Shown: piece by piece, positions 1 to 7,168 of the stretch
Layout: each line of letters begins with the position of its first letter
Position numbering within the stretch: position 1 is the stretch's first letter
Origin: Sphingobium phenoxybenzoativorans
Lineage (GTDB): Bacteria > Pseudomonadota > Alphaproteobacteria > Sphingomonadales > Sphingomonadaceae
Assembly (NCBI RefSeq): GCF_001757355.1
Contig: NZ_MINO01000007.1
Span: forward strand, 62,001-126,000
DNA length: 64,000 nucleotides
Reading direction: 5' to 3'
Notes under the pieces: model-generated
The model's database searches: none
What the model was told of the DNA's origin: nothing
What the model saw: only the letters and a program-made list of their open reading frames with translations
Position numbers and translations under genes: made by a program

Positions 1-1322
1 TGGTGCGCGACGTCGGCCCAGGCGATGAGCCGCTCCATCACCGGCTTCGCGCGCGGGTCCTTCAATTGCAGCGCCAGCGCGCGCTTGCCCCGCTGACAGG
101 CGTTGAAGCCCCAGTCGATCCAGCGCATCTGGTCGCCGGTCGTCGCCTCCACCTTTATGACATCCGCGCCAAGGTCCGCAGCCAGCAGCATGGCGAAGGG
201 ACCGGCCAGGAAATTACCGAGATCGATGATCTTCACGCCCTCCAGCGGCCGGTTGCCGCCCGCTCCGCGCGGGGGAAGTGCGGGCGGAAGCTCCGCCCTA
301 GCCGAAGTCCGCACGATAAAGGGGGCCGCCGGTTGCCGGGTCGTCCCAAGAACGGGATCGTCCTTGTCGACAATCATACCCTGCTCCAGCAATTGCGGAT
401 CGCTGTAGAGCGCACCCATTGGCAGAACCGGCTGCGCCGCAATGTCCGCCGCCCAGAAGGCATCGAGCCATTCCTGCGCGGGGCGGGTCATGAACGCCTT
501 GCGGTTCGCGGGCAGCAACGGGAACAGCCGCCGGATCGTGGTCGTTGGCGGCACCGGCTGCCGCTCCGCTTCGGGCAGCGCATCCAGCGCCGCCTTCATC
601 AGCGGCACATGGTCGGCATTGGTCAGGATGTGAATCCACCGGCCATCGCCACATTCGAACAGCGACGCCTCGCTGGTCTTGGGCAAACCATCGATCAGCG
701 ATTGCGACGGCGTTTCCGCGCGATACCAATACATGGCCAGCGACGTCAGCGCGCCCTGCACTAGACTTGTCGAAATGGCATGCGCGCCAGCGCCCCGGTC
801 CCGCGCCAGCAGGCGCGCCGATGCGCCGACAGCGGCCAGATAGGCCGCGGCCCAGCTCCCAAGCGGGAAGCGCAGATAGATGGGACCATCCCGGCCAATC
901 GGGGCCTGTTCATACAAGACCCCGGCGTCGCCCAGGGCGAGGGAATCGCGAACGGCCATTTCCGCCTTCGCATGCGGCGCGGGATAGGCGCCGATCGCCA
1001 CCGCGATCAGTTGCGGAAAGCGCGCCTCCAGCGTGGCGGCATCGATTCCGATCGCGCGGGCCTGCTCCGGCGTATAATCATGGATCAGGATGTCGGCGCG
1101 CGCCAAAAGGCTGGCCACCTTGTCGCGCCCCTCCGGCGTGGCCGGATCGGCGGCAAGGATATGCTTCCCGCGATTGCGCAGCGCCAGCAGGGGTTCAGCG
1201 TCGGCGGTGCACGGCACCGCTTCGACACGGGTGACGTCCGCCCCGGCCTCACCCAGCAGCAGCGCGGCGATCATGGCCGCCGTGCCGCCCGCCAGTTCGA
1301 CCACCCGGACGTCGGAGAGCAT
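1..1322 (-). CDS. CaiB/BaiF family CoA transferase, tandem-domain, 3' end outside window
   Basis: Class III CoA transferases move CoA between carboxylic acids in the cytosol, which would activate the acid substrate of this cluster. The frame is open from an ATG at 1322 to the window edge (440 codons), so the protein is truncated here. An N-terminal CaiB-like domain starts MLSDVRVVELAGG and reads on through a GADVTRVEAV motif. Near codon 360 a second full CaiB start appears (PLEGVKIIDLGNFLAGPFAM, then LGADVIKVEATTGDQMRW), so the gene encodes two CoA-transferase domains in one chain. A GTG two codons upstream (1328) lies closer to the AGGAGAAAGG ribosome site and could be the true start. It follows the SDR at 1454-2206 in the same direction and probably shares its operator-controlled promoter. 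The catalytic Asp of the second domain is outside the window. Confidence 0.85.
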   Translation of the reverse strand, partial: MLSDVRVVELAGGTAAMIAALLLGEAGADVTRVEAVPCTADAEPLLALRNRGKHILAADPATPEGRDKVASLLARADILIHDYTPEQARAIGIDAATLEARFPQLIAVAIGAYPAPHAKAEMAVRDSLALGDAGVLYEQAPIGRDGPIYLRFPLGSWAAAYLAAVGASARLLARDRGAGAHAISTSLVQGALTSLAMYWYRAETPSQSLIDGLPKTSEASLFECGDGRWIHILTNADHVPLMKAALDALPEAERQPVPPTTTIRRLFPLLPANRKAFMTRPAQEWLDAFWAADIAAQPVLPMGALYSDPQLLEQGMIVDKDDPVLGTTRQPAAPFIVRTSARAELPPALPPRGAGGNRPLEGVKIIDLGNFLAGPFAMLLAADLGADVIKVEATTGDQMRWIDWGFNACQRGKRALALQLKDPRAKPVMERLIAWADVAH

Positions 1323-1358
1323 GGTCACGCCCGCCGCCTTTCTCCTATGGGAAAGGGG

Positions 1359-1383
1359 GGCGGCGCATTCTACCGGCGCCGCC
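1359..1383. other. intercistronic hairpin
   Basis: Perfect 8-bp arms GGCGGCGC and GCGCCGCC flank a 9-nt loop in the 131-bp gap between the SDR stop and the CoA-transferase start. There is no T-tract, so it is more likely an mRNA processing or stability element than a strong terminator. A two-copy 14-bp direct repeat (CTTCAGGCCAATGA, 1424-1451) sits just beside it. Confidence 0.4.
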
Positions 1384-1453
1384 TGCCCCGGACAGGGCGC
1401 AGCACCATGCCGCGCCCCAATAGCTTCAGGCCAATGACTTCAGGCCAACGACC

Positions 1454-2206
1454 TTAGGGGCGCATGATGAAGCCGCCATCGACGCAGAGAATCTGCCCCG
1501 TGATCCAGCTTGCTTCATCGGACAGCAGGAAATTGCAGGCGTCGGCCATGTCCTTGACTTCGCCCATGCGCGCCAGCGCCAGCGAAGCGACGATGCTGTC
1601 CACCAGCCCCTCGCTCGTCGATGTCCGCGTCGCTTCGGTATCGGTCGGTCCCGGAGCGATGCCGTTGACCCGGATCTTCTTGGGGCCAAGCTCCATCGCC
1701 AGATTCTGCGTGATGCCGTTCAGGGCCAGCTTTGCGATGCCATAATAGCCCGCGCGCGGCAGCCAGGCGGCGCTGGACGACTGGTTGACGATGGAGCCGC
1801 CGCCGCGCTTTTCCATATGCGGCGCAACCGCCCTGGTCACCAGCAGGCAGCCGTCCATGTTGACCGACATGAATTTCTGCCAATAGGCATAGGGCACGTC
1901 CATCAGCGAATGCATTTCCATGCCGCCATAAATGGCCGCGTTGTTCACCAGGAAATCGATGCCGCCAAATTCCGCGACGACGGCATCGGCCATCGCCTTG
2001 CAGGATTCCTCTTTCGACACGTCGACCTTGACCGCGAAAGCCTTGCCGCCCGATGCCTTGATTTCACCCGCCACGCGCTGCGCGCCCGCTTCGTTGATAT
2101 CGGCAATGGCGACGGCAGCGCCCAGCGCGGCTATCGATTTCGCATAGGCTTCGCCGATGCCGCCGCCGGCTCCGGTCACGATTGCTACCTTATTGGAAAA
2201 ATCCAC
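1454..2206 (-). CDS. SDR family NAD(P)-dependent oxidoreductase
   Basis: Classical short-chain dehydrogenase, 250 aa, the usual family length. The Rossmann motif TGAGGGIG is at residues 11-18, an acidic residue D36 after beta-2 suggests NAD(H) preference, NNAA is at about 88-91, the catalytic Ser is in SSS near 143-145, and the active pair is Y155-GIA-K159. It should oxidise a hydroxyl or reduce a ketone of a pathway intermediate in the cytosol; the substrate cannot be read. It is divergent from the ferredoxin gene, with two operator palindromes (2244-2255 and 2307-2318) between them. It is the first gene of a unit that continues into the CoA transferase. Confidence 0.9.
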   Translation of the reverse strand: MDFSNKVAIVTGAGGGIGEAYAKSIAALGAAVAIADINEAGAQRVAGEIKASGGKAFAVKVDVSKEESCKAMADAVVAEFGGIDFLVNNAAIYGGMEMHSLMDVPYAYWQKFMSVNMDGCLLVTRAVAPHMEKRGGGSIVNQSSSAAWLPRAGYYGIAKLALNGITQNLAMELGPKKIRVNGIAPGPTDTEATRTSTSEGLVDSIVASLALARMGEVKDMADACNFLLSDEASWITGQILCVDGGFIMRP

Positions 2207-2243
2207 TCGTCCCTCCTGGTTCAGACATTATGGAAATCGCTAT

Positions 2244-2255
2244 ATTACATGCAAT
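2244..2255. promoter_or_regulatory. operator site 1 (ATTACATGCAAT)
   Basis: Eleven of twelve bases match the cluster consensus ATTGCATGCAAT. It lies 38 bp upstream of the SDR start at 2206 and exactly 63 bp (centre to centre) from site 2, about six helical turns. Confidence 0.6.
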
Positions 2256-2306
2256 CATGCCCGTCCAGATCATTTCCGGTTGAGAAATCTCCAATATTTT
2301 TCTAGA

Positions 2307-2318
2307 AATGCATGCAAG
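2307..2318. promoter_or_regulatory. operator site 2 (AATGCATGCAAG)
   Basis: Exact TGCATGCA core, 35 bp upstream of the ferredoxin GTG. With site 1 it forms a helically phased pair in a divergent promoter. Confidence 0.65.
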
Positions 2319-2352
2319 TTAGAGCATTCGCAGAATCGCGAGGGAGGATTAC

Positions 2353-2550
2353 GTGCTGAAAATCAAAGTCGACACAAGCCTATGTTCTGGTCATGCGCGC
2401 TGCGCCGCCATTGCAGGGGACATATATCGTCTGGATGACAATGGCTATTGCATCGCCGATGGCGATTCCGTGCCGGAGGGTCAGGAAGCTCTGGCGCAGC
2501 GGGGCGCGCGCGCCTGCCCGGAACGGGCCATCACGCTGGTCGAAGAATGA
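2353..2550 (+). CDS. ferredoxin, 3Fe-4S P450-partner type
   Basis: A 65-aa small ferredoxin. The cluster motif is C11-x2-H14-x2-C17 with a distal C55-P, the pattern of single-cluster [3Fe-4S]-type ferredoxins that deliver electrons to bacterial cytochrome P450s; a His replaces the second Cys of the classical motif. The GTG start is chosen because a strong AGGGAGGA ribosome site ends 5 nt upstream and the protein then begins in the family-typical MLKIKVD strand. Its stop overlaps the next gene's start (ATGA), so the two are translationally coupled. Likely partners are the P450s at 5387-6619 and 26673-27914. No ferredoxin reductase is present in the window. Confidence 0.9.
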   Translation: MLKIKVDTSLCSGHARCAAIAGDIYRLDDNGYCIADGDSVPEGQEALAQRGARACPERAITLVEE

Positions 2551-2972
2551 GCGCGGTTGCGGAGGACAGGCAGGTGTCACAGGAAGCGGAAAACAAGGCG
2601 CTCGTCACGGCATTCTTTGCCGATGTCGATGCCGGGCGCGCCGATGCCGCCTTCGCACGCCTTGCCCCTGACGTCGCATTCGAGCTGATCGCGCCCGCGC
2701 CGCATGGCGGCCTGTATGACCGGGACGGACTCAGCCGTTTCTTCGCCGAGGTCATGGCCCCGGCCATGGCTGGCCCCTTCAGCGTCAAGGTGACGGGCAT
2801 GACGGCCGAGGGCGATCGGGTCGCGGTGGAGACCGTTTCCAACTGCGTGAACGGCAGCGGCATGCTCTATAACAACCGCTATCACAGCCTGTTCGTGATC
2901 CGGGACGGGCAGATCGTCGCCCTGCGCGAATATCTGGACTCCGCGCATCTGCTGGCGTTCATCGCCGGATAG
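2547..2972 (+). CDS. SnoaL-like / NTF2-fold protein
   Basis: A 141-aa protein of the nuclear transport factor 2-like (SnoaL/ketosteroid-isomerase) superfamily. The typical layout is visible: an N-terminal helix (ENKALVTAFFADVDAGR), the DAAFARLAPDVAFEL segment, then beta strands with a GDRVAVETVS motif and the terminal NNRYHSLFVIRDGQIVALREYLD strand pair. The ATG overlaps the ferredoxin stop. Family members isomerise, hydrate or cyclise small hydrophobic ligands, or only bind them; no specific reaction can be assigned. Co-transcription with the ferredoxin suggests action on a P450 product. Confidence 0.8.
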   Translation: MSAVAEDRQVSQEAENKALVTAFFADVDAGRADAAFARLAPDVAFELIAPAPHGGLYDRDGLSRFFAEVMAPAMAGPFSVKVTGMTAEGDRVAVETVSNCVNGSGMLYNNRYHSLFVIRDGQIVALREYLDSAHLLAFIAG

Positions 2973-2987
2973 CGCAAATCCTCATGA

Positions 2988-3013
2988 CGGGAGGCTCCAT
3001 GCGGAGCCTCCCG
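2988..3013. terminator. bidirectional hairpin between convergent genes
   Basis: A perfect 11-bp stem (CGGGAGGCTCC / GGAGCCTCCCG) with an ATGC tetraloop lies between the converging SnoaL-like and enoyl-CoA hydratase genes. The T-tract is weak. Confidence 0.7.
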
Positions 3014-3025
3014 GACTCCTTAATG

Positions 3026-3805
3026 TCAAACGCCCGCCCAGCGCGGCTCCCGCTTCTCCGCAAAGGCGCGCGGCCCCTCCAGAGCATCCTGCGACGTCCG
3101 CATCGCGATGATTTCGGGATAGTCGAGATGGCTCAGCATCGCGGAGGAAATATCCTGCTCCAGCGCACGCTTCATCACCGCCTTTGACGCGCGAGTCGAC
3201 AGGGGCGCCGCCTTCGCGATTTCATCGGCCAGCGCCAATGCCCCCTCCAATGCGCCACCGGCGGGCGTGACGCGGTTCACCAGGCCAAGCGAGAGAGCCT
3301 CCTGCGCCGAAATGCGCTTGGCCGTAAGCACCAGTTCCATCGCGCGCTTCGGGCCGATATGCCGCGGCAGGTGCAGCAGGCCGCCGCCCATCGCCGCCAG
3401 CCCAACCCGTACTTCGGGCAAGCCAAAGGACGCATTTTCCGCAGCGACAATCAGGTCGCACGCCAGCGCCAGTTCAAATCCGCCGCCAAGCGCCAGGCCA
3501 TTGACCGCCGCGATGACCGGCTTGGTCAGGTCGAAACGGTTGGTCAGGCCGCCGAAGCCGGTGTGCGGAACGATCGGCTCGCCTTCCGCCAGTTCCTGTT
3601 TCAGGTCGTTGCCCGCGCAGAACGCCTTTTCCCCCTGGCCGGTGATAATCGCGATCCACTGGTCAGGATCTTCAGCGAATGCATCGAAACCGGCGGCGAG
3701 TTCGAAATTGGCCTTTGCATGCAAAGCATTCATCGCCTGGGGGCGTGCGATCGTGAAAATCGTCACCCTGCCCCGCCGTTCCATCTCGTAGAATTCAGGC
3801 ATCAT
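3026..3805 (-). CDS. enoyl-CoA hydratase/isomerase family protein
   Basis: A 259-aa crotonase-fold protein, the usual length. Oxyanion-hole segments are visible: GEKAFCAGNDLK near residues 55-70 and GGGFELALACDLIVA near 105-120, followed by ENASFGLPEVRVGL, which carries the Glu of the hydratase active site. Crotonases add water across, or isomerise, 2-enoyl-CoA esters, so this fits the step after the acyl-CoA dehydrogenases at 13522-17991. It lies 29 bp downstream of an SDR in the same direction, probably in one mRNA starting at operator 4638-4649. An exact copy of the operator palindrome lies inside its 5' coding region (3714-3725). Confidence 0.9.
   Translation of the reverse strand: MMPEFYEMERRGRVTIFTIARPQAMNALHAKANFELAAGFDAFAEDPDQWIAIITGQGEKAFCAGNDLKQELAEGEPIVPHTGFGGLTNRFDLTKPVIAAVNGLALGGGFELALACDLIVAAENASFGLPEVRVGLAAMGGGLLHLPRHIGPKRAMELVLTAKRISAQEALSLGLVNRVTPAGGALEGALALADEIAKAAPLSTRASKAVMKRALEQDISSAMLSHLDYPEIIAMRTSQDALEGPRAFAEKREPRWAGV
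3714..3725. promoter_or_regulatory. operator-like palindrome inside the hydratase gene (TTTGCATGCAAA)
   Basis: Perfect 12-bp palindrome with the regulon core, about 80 bp into the coding sequence, where it encodes part of the L-H-A-K-A segment. It may be a roadblock or auxiliary site, or a coincidence of codons; it is the only strong copy inside a gene. Confidence 0.4.
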
Positions 3806-3834
3806 CTTTCCCCGGCATCAATATATGGTCTGAA

Positions 3835-4584
3835 TTATTGCGTGCTGCGCACGGTAATATGCTCGACATTCGCGCGGTGCGGCAATGCGAGCACTGCGAC
3901 GACCGCATCCGCCTGCATGTCGGAAGGCACCCCCTCGCCGGCATAATGGCCAAGGCCGGTCGTCTGCAGCACCTTGTAGAATTGCGCGCGGCGCTCCTCG
4001 CTCCACAACGCCTGTGAGGAGGTTTCCTCCATATAGCCGGAGCGGAAGGTGATGACGCGGATATTGTCCGGCTTCAGTTCCGTCCGCAGGCCAAGCGAGA
4101 GCGTTTCCAACGCCCCCTTGGTCGCGGCGTAGATCGTCAGCATCGGGAAGGGCGTCCCCACCGAATCCGAGGTTATGTTCATGATTTCGCCGCCACCCTG
4201 CGCCCGCATGAACGGGACCACGGCCCTGATGCAGAAGATCGGCGCCATGAAATTGGTTTCCACCTCGCACCGCACATCCTCATCCGACACATCGTCGATC
4301 GGGTTGAGCAGGCACATCACGGCATTGTTCACTAGGGTATCGATGCGGCCATAATGCGCGGCGATCTCGGCGAATACGGCGCGGATGCTGTCGGGCGATC
4401 TCAGGTCGCAGGGAAAGGCGCGTGCGCCATTGCCGATTTCAGCGGCCAAAGCCTCAAGCGCGTCGCGCGACCGCGCGACCAGCGCCACCTTCGCGCCCGC
4501 CTGCGCCAGCTTGACCGCAATGCTGCGGCCAAGGCCCTTGGAGGCGCCGGTGACAACCGCGATGCGTCCGTTCAGAGATTCCAT
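3835..4584 (-). CDS. SDR family oxidoreductase
   Basis: A 249-aa classical SDR. The cofactor loop TGASKGLG is at residues 12-19, R38/R40 after beta-2 suggest NADP(H), NNAV is at 86-89, and the catalytic set is S139/S141, Y152 and K156 (YAATK). The C-terminus (ANVEHITVRSTQ) is like that of YdfG-type dehydrogenases. The start is supported by an AAGGTGAGG ribosome site. It is the first gene of a two-gene unit with the enoyl-CoA hydratase, consistent with oxidation of a 3-hydroxyacyl intermediate, though the exact substrate is unknown. Operator 4638-4649 lies 54 bp upstream. Confidence 0.9.
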   Translation of the reverse strand: MESLNGRIAVVTGASKGLGRSIAVKLAQAGAKVALVARSRDALEALAAEIGNGARAFPCDLRSPDSIRAVFAEIAAHYGRIDTLVNNAVMCLLNPIDDVSDEDVRCEVETNFMAPIFCIRAVVPFMRAQGGGEIMNITSDSVGTPFPMLTIYAATKGALETLSLGLRTELKPDNIRVITFRSGYMEETSSQALWSEERRAQFYKVLQTTGLGHYAGEGVPSDMQADAVVAVLALPHRANVEHITVRSTQ

Positions 4585-4637
4585 GCCTCACCTTTTTCTC
4601 GCTATCGGACGGGCACGCTCCGGCGCGCCTCGTCAAC

Positions 4638-4649
4638 ATTGCATGCAAA
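4638..4649. promoter_or_regulatory. operator site (ATTGCATGCAAA)
   Basis: Exact core, 54 bp upstream of the SDR start at 4584; also just beyond the 3' end of the MarR gene. Confidence 0.7.
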
Positions 4650-4702
4650 ATAGCAAAGTCATGTCGGTTGCAACAGAAAAAGCGCGAACAAGCCCTCGGC
4701 GG

Positions 4703-5209
4703 CTATTGCGATCGGGCGTCCTGCTCCAGATTGCGCCGCAGGGACTGCAGCAATTGCCGCGCCTCGCGGATCGCTCCGGCGTCAAGGCCCGCGCTGACCC
4801 GCCTCATCCAGATCGCGCCCTCCTCATCGGCCATTTCGAACACCTTCCGCCCCTCCCCGGTCAGGATCAGCCGCTTGGCGCGCTTATGGTCCGGATTGTC
4901 GATCCATTCGACCAGCGCATTGCCGACCAGATCGTCCGCAACGCGCTGAATCCCCTGACGGGACTGGCCCAGCGCCCGGCCGATGCGCGGCACGGTTGGC
5001 GGCTCCACCGCGCGGGCGATGGCCGTAAAGACGATCCAGTGGGTGGGGCGCAGGCCAGCCACGCGAGTCGTCATCTTGTTTGCGGCGACCAGCCGGCCAT
5101 TGAGCCGGTAAATCTCGTCGATCAGACCGGCGAAATCATCGACAGCGGAATCATTGGCGGGGTCAGGGGCTGTGTCAGGCATATGTAGACGGCTGTCAAA
5201 ATGACGCAT
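4703..5209 (-). CDS. MarR family transcriptional regulator, candidate master regulator of the cluster
   Basis: About 168 aa from the ATG at 5209; a TTG at 5218 and an ATG at 5182 are alternative starts. It shows the MarR winged helix: a long N-terminal helix (LNGRLVAANKMTTRVAG), an H2-H3 segment PRIGRALGQSRQGIQRVADD with the recognition helix, and a wing DNPDHKRAKRLILTGEG, then a C-terminal dimerisation helix. MarR dimers bind palindromes of 12-16 bp and commonly release DNA on binding an aromatic acid or a CoA thioester (CouR, FerC and BadR are known CoA- or acid-responsive cases). It is the only regulator in the first 29 kb. The operator at 5275-5286 lies about 66 bp upstream of its start and is shared with the divergent P450, so autoregulation is likely. 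Assignment of the regulon to this protein is inference. Confidence 0.85.
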   Translation of the reverse strand: MRHFDSRLHMPDTAPDPANDSAVDDFAGLIDEIYRLNGRLVAANKMTTRVAGLRPTHWIVFTAIARAVEPPTVPRIGRALGQSRQGIQRVADDLVGNALVEWIDNPDHKRAKRLILTGEGRKVFEMADEEGAIWMRRVSAGLDAGAIREARQLLQSLRRNLEQDARSQ

Positions 5210-5274
5210 TATTGTCAATATCGATCCCGCAATGGGACTGGCGCGACATATCGCAACCGGCCTTTCACCTATCT

Positions 5275-5286
5275 ATTGCATGCATA
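5275..5286. promoter_or_regulatory. operator site (ATTGCATGCATA), marR/P450 divergent promoter
   Basis: Exact core, between the divergent MarR and P450 genes. Centre-to-centre distance to the next site is 73 bp, about seven helical turns. Confidence 0.7.
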
Positions 5287-5347
5287 ATCCCAATGACATA
5301 AGATTGCGAGGTCGTCGACAGTCGGATTTCCGGGCGAGACTTCGACA

Positions 5348-5359
5348 TTTGCATGCAAT
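5348..5359. promoter_or_regulatory. operator site (TTTGCATGCAAT), P450 proximal
   Basis: Exact core ending 28 bp upstream of the P450 start, at the place expected for the core promoter or transcription start; binding here should block transcription. Confidence 0.7.
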
Positions 5360-5386
5360 ATGAGAGCGAGTTTAGAGGAGCGTTTG

Positions 5387-6619
5387 ATGGGTGACCCTGT
5401 TTTGGCGATGAATGACGGGAACAGCGCGCCTGCACATGTTCCGGCCGAACTGGTCATCCCGTTCGATTTTCACAGCGACCCTCTTTTCAAGACGGACCCG
5501 TTTGAGGCGGTGCGCTGGCAGCATGAAAATGCGCCGCGCATTTTCTATTCGCCGACCCATTATCTGCTGCCGGGCTGCTGGATCGTCACCAAGGCGGAGG
5601 ACATCCGCTACGTCCTGCAATCGCCGGAGATATTTTCCAGCCGCGGCCAGGTCGGCTTTTCCTCGCTGATCGGCGAAAATTGGGATCTTGTCCCGCTGGA
5701 ACTCGATCCGCCGCACCATGCGCCGCTGCGCGGCCTGCTCAATCCGCTATTCTCCCCCAAGGAAGTGGCGAAGATGGACGCGGGCGTGCGGGAGGCCGCA
5801 TCCCGCCTGATCGCGAAGATAGAGGGCGGGAAGGAATGCGAATTCGTATCCACCTTCGCTCAGCCTTTCCCGGTCTCCGTATTCCTGCAACTGCTCGGCC
5901 TCCCGCTGGAGGAGATGCCGATGTTCCTGGAGTGGGAAGCGGGCCTGCTCAAAAGCTTCAGCGCCGAAACGCGGGTAAAATCCATCCGCTCCATCGTCGA
6001 TTATCTGCGCGGCGCAATTCAGCAGCGCCGCGAAAATCCCGGCACTGATCTCATCAGTTTCTCCGTCCAGGCCGAAATCGACGGACGCAAGCTGACCGAG
6101 GATGAAATCATCGGCATCTGCTTCCTGCTCTTTATCGGCGGTCTCGACACCGTGGCTTCCTCGCTGGGCTTCCATTTCCATTATCTTGCCACCCATCCCG
6201 AACTGCAGGCGAAGCTGCGCGCCGACCGCAGCCTGATCCCCGCAGCGGTCGAGGAATTTCTCCGCCTCTATTCCATCGTGATCTCACACCGCCGGGTGAC
6301 GCAGGATACGGAGATTGGCGGCGTGCTGTTGAAGGCAGGCGACTGGGTGTCCGTCCCGACATTCAACGCCAGCCGCGATCCGGCGGAGTTTTCCAACCCC
6401 AACGATTTCGATCTCGACCGGGCAGCCAACCGGCATGTGGCCTTTTCCTACGGTCCGCACCGGTGCATCGGGTCGCACCTTGCCCGCCGCGAATTTGTCG
6501 TCGCCTATAATGAGATACTCGACCGCATCCCGCCTTTCCGCATCAAGGAAGGGACAGAGGTGCGCACGAATGGCGGCGCGGTGTTCGGCATCGACGAAAT
6601 GCACCTCGCCTGGGATTGA
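5387..6619 (+). CDS. cytochrome P450
   Basis: A soluble bacterial P450 of 410 aa. It shows the I-helix oxygen-binding motif GGLDT, the K-helix ExxR (EEFLR) and the heme-cysteine loop FSYGPHRCIG followed by SHLARREF. It inserts oxygen into an unactivated C-H bond of a hydrophobic substrate, taking electrons from a ferredoxin, most simply the one at 2353-2550. The ATG at 5387 is preferred over one nine codons upstream because AGAGGAG ends 6 nt before it. It is followed by a VOC protein gene in the same direction and is divergent from marR, with two operators in between. Substrate not assignable. Confidence 0.93.
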   Translation: MGDPVLAMNDGNSAPAHVPAELVIPFDFHSDPLFKTDPFEAVRWQHENAPRIFYSPTHYLLPGCWIVTKAEDIRYVLQSPEIFSSRGQVGFSSLIGENWDLVPLELDPPHHAPLRGLLNPLFSPKEVAKMDAGVREAASRLIAKIEGGKECEFVSTFAQPFPVSVFLQLLGLPLEEMPMFLEWEAGLLKSFSAETRVKSIRSIVDYLRGAIQQRRENPGTDLISFSVQAEIDGRKLTEDEIIGICFLLFIGGLDTVASSLGFHFHYLATHPELQAKLRADRSLIPAAVEEFLRLYSIVISHRRVTQDTEIGGVLLKAGDWVSVPTFNASRDPAEFSNPNDFDLDRAANRHVAFSYGPHRCIGSHLARREFVVAYNEILDRIPPFRIKEGTEVRTNGGAVFGIDEMHLAWD

Positions 6620-6673
6620 GGCCGCCGCCAGCATAAAGGCTCCCATAAGGAGCGGGTGGGAAGGAGAAACGCC

Positions 6674-7144
6674 GTGGCGGGTCCGCTCTATGGCCGCGCA
6701 TTTCAGACAGCTTATGTCACGCGCGATCTGGATGGCGCGATCGCGCGCTATGCGGCCGCCTTCGGGGTGCGCAACTTCATGGTCTTTGACACGGCGAACG
6801 GCCCCTATGCGTTGCGGGTTGGGCTGGCCTGGGCCGGCGACCGGATGGTCGAGATACTCGATCCGCAGGGGGAGCCTTCGCCGCTCTACGCCGGGACCTT
6901 GCCTGACCAGCCCGATGGCCTGCGCTTCCACCATATCGGGCATCTGATCGAGGATGCGGACCAGTGGCGCCAAGTGGAACAAGCCATAGCGCTTACGGCC
7001 ACTCCGGTCGCGTCGACCATTTCCGTGCCCGGCCAGTTTGAGATCATCTATACGGACAGCCGCAGCGTCGACGGCCATTATCACGAATATGTCTATGCGA
7101 TGCCGGACGGGATGCGCTTTTTCAGCGAAGTGCCGCGCAATTGA
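6674..7144 (+). CDS. VOC (glyoxalase/dioxygenase fold) family protein
   Basis: A 156-aa protein with the beta-alpha-beta-beta-beta VOC fold: FQTAYVTRDLDGAIARYAAAFG at the start, GDRMVEILDP, then LRFHHIGHLIED opening the second half and FEIIYTDSRSVDGHYHEYVY near the end. The metal-ligand type positions (H of FHHIG, E/H of HEYVY) look present, so an enzymatic role is possible. The GTG at 6674 is chosen for its AAGGAG site 7 nt upstream; another GTG at 6656 is in frame. It lies 54 bp after the P450 and is probably co-transcribed. Its reaction is unknown. Confidence 0.8.
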   Translation: MAGPLYGRAFQTAYVTRDLDGAIARYAAAFGVRNFMVFDTANGPYALRVGLAWAGDRMVEILDPQGEPSPLYAGTLPDQPDGLRFHHIGHLIEDADQWRQVEQAIALTATPVASTISVPGQFEIIYTDSRSVDGHYHEYVYAMPDGMRFFSEVPRN

Positions 7145-7168
7145 CGGTTCTGGACTGACGCCGGGCGG

